Assembly: GCA_963575745.1 (NCBI GenBank)
Contig: CAUYUJ010017803.1
Coordinates: 19,501 to 83,500 of the forward strand
Direction of reading: 5' to 3'
Length of the DNA: 64,000 bases
Source of the DNA: Prorocentrum cordatum
Lineage: Eukaryota > Sar > Dinophyceae > Prorocentrales > Prorocentraceae
Part shown: in pieces, positions 55,359 to 64,000 of the stretch
Numbering within the stretch: the stretch's first letter is position 1
How the letters are laid out: every line of letters begins with the position of its first letter
The notes under the pieces: generated by a model
Database searches by the model: none
The model's input: only the letters and a program-made list of their open reading frames with translations
What the model was told of the DNA's origin: nothing
Translations under genes and position numbers: made by a program

Positions 55359-55543
55359 GGAAGCTGGGCGAGGGCTGCTAAAACCGCGGCTGCTAAAACG
55401 GCCCTCCCGGAATGAAAAAACAACTTCCCGGAATGAGGCGCGGCACGCGAAGCAGTCCACGGACTTCTTCCCGGAAGGACGAAGACAACTTCCCGGAGGT
55501 CGATTTTAGCAGCCACGGATTTAGCAGCCCTTGCCCGGCTTCC
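55359..55543. mobile_element. 185-bp MITE-like foldback element
   Basis: The left arm (GGAAGCTGGGCGAGGGCTGC then TAAAACCG-GGCTGCTAAAA) and the right arm (reverse complement, ending GGCTTCC at 55543) match over ~40 bp with about six differences. Inside, CAACTTCCCGGA occurs twice. There is no coding capacity. No target duplication was recognised. Confidence 0.75.
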
Positions 55544-55899
55544 GACCTTGGTTAACAATGTGGACAGGAGAGGGCCCGGCCGGCCGGGGGGGGGGCGCCC
55601 GGGAGGGTGCGCGCGCGCGGCTGGCGGGGCGCTGCCTTTTTCCTGCCGGTGTCAACGCGCAGCTGCAGAAGCGTTGCTGCGAAGGCTAAATGGGCCCGGG
55701 GGGGGCGCGTAAAACGACTGAGGCGTTGGCCGCGACTTGAGGCGGCATCGCGGGCAGGTGCTTCTGGGTTCTGGATCTATCTACTTCGGCCCCCGCGAGT
55801 TCCAGCCTCCCCGGCAGCGCGGCGGCAGCGAGCTCGCAAGGCGCGGCAGCGGTCAAGGGCTCGAGTTCCGACGCCGCGGCCACGCGCGAGGCGCAGAAG

Positions 55900-56960
55900 G
55901 ACGCGGACCACAATACGGCAGCGTCTCTCAAACAAATGCAGCGAGGACGCGGGCAAGAGGAGTCAGCAGCGCATTCGAGAAGGCCTTCCAAGTCTTGCCG
56001 ACGAGGCTCCTGCCTTTCGTTGCGACGCTTTCGCCAAGCGGGAGAACATGTCGACGCGGTTCTTTTCGGCGGCCACGCTAGTGCCAAGACTAATCGACAT
56101 GATGTTCGAGACGAACCCCAATCTCATGAATGCGGTGGCGACGGCGTGGGACAGCATGCGCGACATGATTGCTCACGCTGACCAGCCCGCAATTGCAGAC
56201 CTTCCGAAGCGGCCCGCGGATGAGGGGTGGAACTGGAAGCATGCAGGCGCGCGCCTGCGCGGCGAATCTGGCGACGACATGTGGGCCTTCAATCTCTGGA
56301 GCTTCCCAATGGAAGCTTCAGAGCAGATTGTTGACGATGGCAACATGGCGGCGAGGCCGCAGTCGTCGCACCTGTCCGATGGAGAAGAAATCGACTCCAA
56401 TCAGGATCGGGCCGTCCCAGAGGTATCGACGTTTTCATTCACATGTCGTTCGTGGGCTGGTCGCCCGTGAAATTTTGGCGCCGCGTGCTAGACTGGCCAG
56501 ACCACGGCATTGGTGCCCGAGGTTGCTTGGTGCTTCAAGGCATCGGCGTCTGCCGTGCCATGATGGGCGTCATCGACGCGATCTGCGCGGAATCGTCCAG
56601 CTGGGAGTTTCGGTGCTACAGCGTCGTCGATGGCGACGGGCCGATCGCCGGCATCGACCCCGGGAGAGCGCTCGTCGAGCATTTCGGAATTCGCGAACTT
56701 GGCAGGAGAAAAACGCCACCAGAAGAAGGAGGAGGAGGAATACCAACAACAAAACTAAAACTGATAAGCCAAATACGCCAGACAGCGACGATGGACACGA
56801 CGATTGCCGCGGGTGCTCGACTCCCTCGATGCCTCCGACTCCCCCGTTCCTCAGCCCGACCCCACCGCCGCCCCTATCTGGAGATGAAGAGAGTTGCGGC
56901 GGCCTGGGCGGGGCCCGAAGAATTCTCGCGGGTCAACGGCGCGAATTCTGCCGACGGCCG
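55900..56960 (+). CDS. Unknown protein, frame changes near 56420
   Basis: The frame to 56470 contains LADEAPAFRCDAFAKRENMS, ATLVPRLIDMMFETNPNLMN, AWDSMRDMIAHADQPAIADL and DDMWAFNLWSFPMEASEQIV, which looks like a real globular protein. At about 56420 the credible reading moves to another frame (GIDVFIHMSFVGWSPVKFW, ARGCLVLQGIGVCRAMMGVI, SSWEFRCYSVVDGDGPIAGI), through either an intron or an indel. From ~56700 the sequence becomes Arg/Pro-rich and doubtful. The 5' end (55600-55900) is Arg-rich and may be non-coding. I do not recognise the family. Confidence 0.4.
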
Positions 56961-58600
56961 ACGGCGAAGGCACCGGCGGCGACGACCTCGGGCCGGGCGA
57001 GGGGGCCGAACGTCTTGTCCCCAGGCCCGAACTAAGATCTGAACCGCCCGAGAGCCCGAGGTCGCCTGGCATCATGGACTTCCCTCCCCTCTCCACTCGA
57101 GTTCGGGCGGCTCGGGCAGCGGCGACGACGGCGCGTAGCAAAGCCTAATCTTGTCTTGGCGGGGCGGGGGGGCTCGCATCAGAACCGCCCCGCGCCCCCG
57201 CGCCCCCGCCCCGCCCCCCGGCCCGTGAAATCCACCGCCCGCCCGCGCGGCGCCACTTGCGATGGGGCCCGGGGCCCGATTCAAGGGGCGAGCTACGAGG
57301 GGAGGGGGGGGGGGCTGGGGGCCGCGGGGGGGGGGGTGAGATGGGGAGGTGGGAACGACCCCATCGCCCGCCCGAGAAGGGCGCTGACCCCCCTGGCGGT
57401 GGAGTCGGGCCTGCTCCGCCGGACCCAGGGCCCGAGGTTGGCCCCCCCCGCCTCCGCCCCCGCCCCGCGCCCAGCCGACCCAGATTATCGTGTTCCTGGT
57501 GCTCGCGAGCGAGCGCTTCGCGCCATGTCTGTCTGAGGCGGTGCGCCCAGGCATCGCGTGACAAGCGATGGTTCCTCGCTCGCGATTGCATGCTGCGCGC
57601 GCGCCACGGGGGGGCGCAAGAAACAGCGAGCGCTGCTCGGTTCCAGGAAGGTCGGCCCCAGCTTCGAGGCAGAGGGCCGCCCGGTGGGATTGTCGGTTGC
57701 GTGGCTGAGTGCATGCCGCGACAAAGGCTCTGGTTGGTCGCGCGACTGGGAGGCGGCAGTTAGCGGGCAAGGTCGCATCGATGGCAGGGGCGAACGCAGC
57801 TAGCATCGCGGCGCAGAGTATTGGTTCACAGATCGGCTCGGGCGCCGTGGGCGCCCTGGCGAGCCAGATTAGCCCGAGCGAGGACATTAGCGCGCGTGCA
57901 ATAATATGCACACCTTACCGCCGTTCGCACCAACAAGCTACTTGCACCACGCATATCCTCCGTTTGTCGCCCCACCCCCCCGTTGCAAGCATCGTCCCTC
58001 GCCCTCTCGCAATGCCCCTGGCCACCCTCGGCGTCGTCCTCCTTGTCGCGAGGCGCTGTGCTCGGCAGCGGTCGCTTCTGGGGATTGCTCTCATCATTCA
58101 TCTCAGGCCTGCGCCGCCCCCGCGCACCTGGCGAGGCTGGCGGCCAGGGCGGCCTTAACAGTGACATCCAAATCTGGAACGGTGAGCGACTACAACAGCG
58201 TTGCGTTCCCCGCGCGGCGCCAGCAGCCCAGGCAACGCGACGCAGTGCCAACCGCGCAATTTCAACAACGCAGCGTCAACAAAGCATTACCACTATCGCA
58301 GCGTGAACATGTTCTGCCAGAAACTACGTAGTGCCAGTAGAAATGCGCCAGCAGATGACTGGACAGCGTCAATCGAGTAGCCCAGGCAGAAAGATTGAAC
58401 TAAGAGCAGTTCCGATGAAGTGATCGCAAATCGCAATGCCAATGCCGCAATGGCAAGCGGGCAGCGCCAATTCAATTGTGTCAATATCGCAGTGTCAGAG
58501 TCGTGCCAAATATAGATTAATGCTCACGGAGAGTTGCCGATGGCACAATGCCAAAGGCGCAGTTTAGATCAGCGGTTCGCCCAGCAGTGATTGCACTTGG
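56961..58600. other. GC-rich region, no recognised gene
   Basis: G and C runs at 57300-57450. A short open stretch at ~57770-57890 (AGANAASIAAQSIGSQIGSG, ending ASQISPSED) has coding-like composition and could be an exon. 58170-58560 is lower in GC with nothing identified. Confidence 0.4.
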
Positions 58601-58629
58601 GCGTTCTCCCTTTCATGTACGGAGCTGGG

Positions 58630-58860
58630 CGTGGGTGTTGATCTGGCGGCAATGACGTTGTCGCCGTTGCCGCCGCGTCGCCGCCCGTCGCGCGGGCGTG
58701 GGCCCAGTCCATCTTCTATGATGCTGTCGCCGTCGCCGCCTCGTCGCCGCCTCGTCGCCGCCCGTCGTCTGGGCTTGGGTGTTGGTTTGGCGGTTGCGTT
58801 GTCGCCGTTGCCGCCCCGTCGCCGCCTCGTCGCCAACCGTAATCTGAGCCGCGACGACGG
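58630..58860. repeat. GTCGCCGTTGCCGCC tandem repeats
   Basis: Three diverged units of ~75 bp of TTGTCGCCGTTGCCGCCNCG, followed by CGTCGCCGCC and GGGCTTGGGTGTTG words. Frames are repeat-derived. Confidence 0.8.
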
Positions 58861-59175
58861 CATCGCAAATACCTGACACCACATATATTGCACCACGCAA
58901 CATGCCACATCGATTGCGCCACATAGATGCACCGCGTGGGTGGCACCACATCGATTCTCCTTTCTAAAAAGAGAACAGACTCTACCCCCCCTCCCCCTCC
59001 CGGCGTGATCGCCCCCCCTTTCGGTTATGTAAATCATATATGATTATGGCCACATGTCCATCCTAAATATGAATTTGCTCTATCCCAGGGGGGCCGGGCC
59101 CACCCCCCCTGAGGTTTTTTTTGTTTTTGAAACATAGGCGGTGACATTTTTTGTTCTAACATAGCACTGCTTCAC

Positions 59176-59645
59176 GGATCCCTTGCAACAAATGGGTCGA
59201 AGTGCACGCGCGCGCGTCGTCGCGCGCGCGTGCCGAAATCGTTCAAAACCCGGTGCCGGAAGGATTTCGCAATCGAGTTTCCAAAAACAAACATACAAAA
59301 ACACATGGTTTCGCAACACTGGTTTGCTAAAAAAGCTTACGCGCGAGCTCTTGCGAAATCTTAAGAAAACCATTAGTCTTTCAAGATTTTCACAAAATGC
59401 TATGAAACGGGCTTCGCGCACGCGCATGTCGCAATCTGTCGAACGCCCTTGCGCGTGTGCCGTCGCGAGAATCCCCTGCAACAAACGGGGCGAAGTGCGC
59501 GCGCGCGCGTCGTCGCGCGCGTGTGCCGGAATCCTTCAAAACCATCGGTTTCGGAAGGATTTCAAAATCGCGCGTCCAAAAACATACGAAAACCCAGGTT
59601 TCGCAACGCGGATTTTCAACAAAAGCGTGCGCGCGCGCTCTTGCG
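59176..59645 (+). repeat. ~292-bp diverged tandem duplication
   Basis: 59176-59360 and 59468-59645 both contain CTGCAACAAA-GGG-CGAAGTGC, GCGCGCGTCGTCGCGCGCG, GGAAGGATTTC and a (C/G)GCGCTCTTGCG end, with about 20% divergence. Confidence 0.85.
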
Positions 59646-60050
59646 TCGTCGGCGTCTCCCTTCCCCCCTCGTCGTTGTCGTCGTCGGCGTCGCCGTCCTT
59701 CCTCCTTCTTCGTCGTTCGCGTCGTCGCCGTCCTCCCTCCTCCCTCGTCGTTGTCTTCGTTGTCGTCGTTGTCGCCGTCGTCGTCCTCCCTCCTCCCCCG
59801 TCGTCGTCTTCGTTGGCGACGGCGTTGTCGTCGTCGTTGTCATTGTCTTCGTCGTCGTCGGCGGCGTCGTCGTCATCGGCGTCGTCGTCGTCGTTGTCAT
59901 CGTCGTCGTCGTCGGCGTCGTCGTCGTCGGTGTCGTCGTCGTCGTGGTCGCTGTCGTCGTCGAAGTCGTTGGAGACGTCGTCGGCGTCGTCGTCGTCGGT
60001 GTCGGCGGCGCCGTCGTTGTCGTTGTCGCTGTCCTCGCCGGCGTCGGCGT
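59646..60050 (+). repeat. GTCGTCGTC repeat tract
   Basis: About 400 bp of irregular (GTC)n/(GTT)n with CCTCCCTCC islands. Open in several frames on both strands (Val/Ser/Arg or Asp/Thr), none credible. Confidence 0.95.
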
Positions 60051-60278
60051 CGCGGCCAAGTGCCATCGGGCCATCTGGCACCTACCGCCACGGTCTTGTC
60101 TCAAGAGGCATTGCGACCAAGTTGCGGGTGGGAGGGTGGGGCGCTTGCGCGAGCAATGGAGAGGACAGCTTCAAGACGGCCAAAGCGAGGTGCACCACGT
60201 GGATGTCGCCGCATAGATTGCACCACGTAGTTTATATTAAACAGATTGCGCCACATATGTGTGTATAAATATACATCT

Positions 60279-60753
60279 TTAGGAATGGCCGATTCATCTT
60301 AACTCCGACCCTTCCCGGGGGGGGGCAGCGCGCGAAGCGTGCAGATCAAACGCGCAGAACAGTTGGACAAAGGAGTCAATTGGCCAAGGCGAATCACTGC
60401 ATGCTTATAGGGGCCACTGCCCCGCCACGGAGCACGCGCGGCCCTGCGCGCCCCTCTCTCGAGCTCGGGCCGCTCCGGGCGGGCGGGGGCGCAGCGGGGC
60501 CAAAATAACATGCACGCGCATAGTCGTCCAAAGGTCGAGGCGAGACGAGGTGAGACCCAAGGACATTCCGAAAACCATCTAGCAAGCTCGTCCTATTTAG
60601 GAATGGCCGATGCATCTCTACTCCGACCCTGCTCAGGGGAGGCAGCGCGCGAAGCGTGCAGATCAAACGCGCAGAACAGTTTGACAAAGAAGTCGATTGG
60701 CCAAGGCGAATCACTCAATGCTTGCGGGGGCCACTGCCCCGCCGCGCCCCCCA
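60279..60753 (+). repeat. Duplicated ~155-bp block
   Basis: 60279-60434 and 60598-60753 share GGAATGGCCGATNCATCTNN and GCGCGAAGCGTGCAGATCAA through GGGGCCACTGCCCCGCC. Period ~319 bp. It lies downstream of the minus-strand recombinase gene. Confidence 0.9.
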
Positions 60754-60786
60754 AGCAGGCGATGGCTGGAAACGCAACAGAAGAAG

Positions 60787-61135
60787 AAGATATCCCCCTC
60801 CTAGCCCCGTTAACTGAACAGAAGGAGGGAGGGCCAAAAATTTTGGCGACGACCGCGAGCACGGCCGCAGGCTCCCCGCCCCGTCCAAAAGACGGGAGAA
60901 CAGAGTTGCGGGGTGGGAGGTGGAAAAAGCGCTGCTTAGCCTAAACAGCTGCGGGAGCAGGGAGGAGGAGGGGGGACAGAGCACTACGGCCAGGGGGAAT
61001 AAAATCGTTTAGGCGCATGCCAAACGAGACCATATTCCCCCCCTAGCCCCGTTAACTGAACAGAAGGAGGGAGGGCCAACAATTTTTGGCGACGACCGCG
61101 AGCACAGCCGCAGGCTCTCCGCCCACGCCCGTCCC
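60787..61135 (+). repeat. Duplicated ~105-bp block
   Basis: 60787-60895 and 61030-61135 share CCTAGCCCCGTTAACTGAAC and GGCGACGACCGCGAGCAC. Period ~244 bp. Confidence 0.9.
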
Positions 61136-61770
61136 GGGCCGCTCCCCAGGGGTCGCCCTAACGGCGCCCACCCCCCCCCCAAACAAAGATGGCCCTAGGG
61201 GTCCGCCAAAGAGACAGAGAGGGCCCGCCAACGCCCCGCGCAAGACCCTGGGTGCCAAGCGCACTAATCACAATAGCGCGGCACCGCAACTAGCTGCAGC
61301 TGCAGAGGGGTAGCGCGAATACTAGAAACAGTATTGCGGAAACCAGAATCCGCCCCTCCGGGGGCACTGCGGGGCGGGGCTGCGGAAGGCCAACTCCCCG
61401 GGCGCACGGGGTCACCACTGCGGCGCGCCGGATCCGGCACCGTACCAACCGTTCCCACCGCAGCACTTCCGCTCCCCGGAGGGGGGCCTTCCACGGGTTA
61501 CATCAACTGGGCGCCGTCAAAAACAGCGGGTTCCCCCAGATTGGAGCCCGAGGGGTTCGCAAGGCCGCGAGCTTGGTGCCAGCTGCTTGCGGGAAAAACA
61601 GGCATACGGTGAGGGGGCAACACCCCTCCGCTTACTCATGCTACGGCCAGCCCGCCATGGCTTCCACGGGCATCCCCCCTCCCCAGCTTTCCGCCCCGCC
61701 ACCGGGTGGGGCTGGGAAGGGGGCTCGCGCGGCAGGGGGACAACGCTGCTCCCGCCGGGACTCCTCCGGG

Positions 61771-63997
61771 TCAGCCGCGCGCGTGGTATTCTTCCGGGGG
61801 CTCCTCCCGGAACTTGACCCGCCTCCCTTCCTTCTCGGGTGGGGTCTGCCCCAGGCGGTTCGAACTTCCCAAGGTGAGGTTGTAGTTCTGGGCGGACATC
61901 GCCTCCGAGAGGCCTTTCTGGGGTTCGTGCGCCTCCCAGAGGTACGCGTGGAAGGCGCCCGACCTCCACCTCCCGAACCGCTTGAGCCGCTCCAGGTCTG
62001 GCATGGCGTGGTACATAGCCGTGGCGCCTCCGATCCTCAGGGAGTGGCCCCCGATGTGCGAGGGATGTATCCCCACCGCCTTCGCCGCCTGGCCCAAGAG
62101 GTCGGTGATGTCTTTCCGCCGGATGGGGTTCCCATCCCCGTCTCGGAAGAGAGGGAGGTCTCCCTCCGAGGTCCACCGCTGGGGCGCCAACCTCTCCAGC
62201 TCGGCGAGGGCTCCGACAGGGCAAAGGGGGTTGCCCGTGGCGTAGTGGTTGCGGCAGCATCCGAAATTGCACTGGTCGGTCTTGCCCCCCTTGATGTAGA
62301 TAACCACCTCGTCCGCGGACGCGAAGGTGGGGCAGACCGCGCCCCCCCTCCTCGGGGTGACATCCCTCCCGAAGAGGACCCGCTCCGCCGCCCAATCCCT
62401 ACCCCCGGAGGTGTCGGCGAGGTACTCGGAGGCGCGCAACATAAAGAAGAAGGCGGTGGTGAGGGCGGCCCAGGCGGCCGCGTCTTCTACCCTCCCGGTG
62501 TCCAACTTCCCCCTTAGCCAGCGCATCATCTCAATGGTGACAGGGTACTTCCGGTTCTGCTTGGCGCCCATCCTGTCCCCCCAGCGCCAGCGCGAGCCTG
62601 GGGGCCAGCTCCAGAGGGTCCGGGTATCCCGCCGCGATATGATAGTGGCGGACCGCCATCAGCTTTCCCCGGATCGCCCCCTCCGAGCGATGCTGGACAT
62701 GGGCCAGGTGGACTATCCAGTCCAGGAGCACGTCCTCATCCTGCCGCCGGCCCTCCCTCCCCAGCCCCGTGAGGAGCGGGCTCCCGCCCCGGGCTTTGAG
62801 GAAAAGGCACCGCTGCCTCCACGCCACGGCGTAGGAGGTGCGCGTCCCCTTTGCGAGGTTCCCGAAGATGAGGCTGTCCCGTAGGCGCTCCCTCTCGTCC
62901 GCCAGGTGGCCCCCCCCAATCTGAGGTTGCCCCCCCTCCGCCGTCAGCAGAGGGCACTGGGGCTCCGCCTGGGTCTGGGGTTTCCGGCCGCGAGGCGCCG
63001 CCGTGAGCGCCCCCATGACCTCCTCCTCCTCCTCCTCCTCCTCCTGGGCGAGGCGCCTCAGGCGCGGGCTCCTTGCACCCCTCTCGGCCCACGTCGCCCC
63101 CGTCGGGGGGGCGGTGCTGGGGGGGGCGAAGGAGCCCCCAACTCCCCGTGTCCGGGGCCCCAGCAAAGGGGGAGCGGGCCCCGCCAAGTGGGGGGCGCCC
63201 AGCAGGCCTGCACCTCCGCTCTGCGGGGCCCCTCCGGGTGGTCCTCCAGCCCGGGCCCCGCGGGCCTCTCGGAGCCACCGCTCGTAAGCAGTCCGGGGGT
63301 CCTCGGGGTTAGCCTTCCAGGCGCTGAACCACGTCGCGTTGGCCGCGGCCATGAAATCCTCATCAAGGTCTCGGCGCACCCCTGCCCGGGCTCCCTTCGC
63401 GAGGAGGCCCTCCCTCGCGCTGGCCGCTGCCCGCAGCGCTTGGTGCGCGGAGACGGGCGGCATGGAGCGGGCGGCACCCATGAGGAGCACCTCCTCAGGT
63501 ACCCCCGCACGGGTTCCCTCCCGCCAATCGTGAAGGAGGCCCCCGGAAATCTGCCAGGCCTCCTTGGGATCGAAGCGCCTCACCCGAGGGGTGCCATCCC
63601 CCCGCGTGTCTTCCAATAGCACGGGGTAGTGCCCGGAGACTTCGTCAGGGTGCCAGAGTGGGTAGTCAGGCCCGCTGCTCATCGGGCTAAGGATGGCCCT
63701 GACGTCTCCCTCCGACTCCCGGGTGCTCTTCCAGGTCCCGGCCGCCTGGAGGGCGGTGGGGCGCCCTCCCTCCCCGCGGTCGGCCCTCTCAGGGACCTTG
63801 AAGTGGCGCCAGTGGGCCCTCCCCTCCTCCTCCTGCATGTAGAGCTCCGGAGGGACCGCCTCGGGCGTCAACAGGGCGCTACTGAGGTTCAGTGGGACAA
63901 ATTTAATCGCTCGCCCCGCCGCAGGAGTGCGAGTGCGGCGCTCCCCCAGTTCCCCCCGTCTCTCCAGGCAAGGAGGAGGCGGCGCGACCTCGCGCAC
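61771..63997 (-). CDS. Tyrosine recombinase, one frameshift, possibly running off the window
   Basis: Two overlapping minus frames. The upstream frame (63997-62531) has an unknown N-terminal region, a Gly/Pro/Ala linker with a Glu run, and a helical core-binding domain (GNLAKGTRTSYAVAWRQRCL ... EGAIRGKLMAVRHYHIAAGY). The downstream frame (62571-61771) carries the catalytic domain. Counting from its Met: Arg46 in FFFMLRASEY, Lys94/Lys97 in YIKGGKTDQ, His176 to Arg179 in HSLRIGGATA, Trp202 in GRWRSGAFHAYLW and Tyr210 as the likely nucleophile. All core positions are present. The frames are joined only by a one-base change in the C6 run at 62577-62582, so this is a broken copy, a read error or a programmed shift. 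Such recombinases occur in DIRS-type retroelements and Cryptons. No reverse transcriptase is visible in the window. The true start may lie beyond 64000. Confidence 0.8.
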
Positions 63998-64000
63998 CGG

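Noticed and set aside
59183-60268. Long + and minus frames over the GTC tract
   Set aside because: Driven by the trinucleotide repeat; no recognisable domain outside it.

Overview
The window looks like nuclear DNA of a dinoflagellate. This is an inference from several signs: high GC, long simple-sequence arrays, clustered same-strand genes, short introns (about 105-245 bp) of which some seem to use GC or GA instead of GT donors with G after the acceptor AG, Lys/Ala-rich 'KPAAAK'-type proteins, transposase and gag types I know mainly from dinoflagellate genomes, and a 17-base match to the dinoflagellate spliced leader. I cannot name the species.

The layout is dominated by two large segments bounded by terminal inverted repeats (TIRs). 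Element 1 (1289-15243, 13.96 kb) has perfect 24-bp TIRs, sits inside an ~85-90 bp minisatellite array (1-1288 and 15244-16478) and is flanked by a TA target duplication. It carries five genes, all on the + strand: four proteins of unknown function (2434-4435, 4972-6042, 6668-7408 and a zinc-ribbon/RS-rich protein at 9334-11747) and a spliced transposase-like gene (12416-~14880). Clusters of the palindrome GGCGGTGCACCGCC (and variants) lie in all six spacers around these genes and were seen nowhere else in the window.

Element 2 (16479-47184, 30.7 kb) is bounded by diverged ~36-bp TIRs starting CCCAGAGGGCC, with AT-rich subterminal DNA. It holds an acidic-repeat gene, a 283-aa unknown gene, a methyltransferase-like gene, an Ala/Pro/Thr-rich protein region, a second type of transposase gene (34246-31974), two minus-strand multi-exon unknown genes (38632-35438 and ~45390-43254), and a 2.5-kb inverted array of GGCC-CTTGG repeats (39316-41859). 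Its spacers and introns carry a different palindromic family built on GCATCGATGACGCATCGATG.

From 47.2 to 64 kb lies ordinary-looking repeat-rich DNA: a GGTTCC array, a decayed third transposase next to decayed Ty1/copia-type gag sequence (minus strand, 48.8-55.3 kb), a + strand unknown ORF (55.9-56.9 kb), a 185-bp foldback element, several local duplications, and a tyrosine recombinase gene (63997-61771, minus) interrupted by one frameshift in a C run.

Working hypothesis: the window shows two unrelated, giant, cargo-carrying DNA transposons, each with its own transposase, its own extra genes and its own palindromic repeat family. The TIRs, the TA duplication and the repeat distribution are read directly from the sequence; mobility, gene function and the host are inferences.
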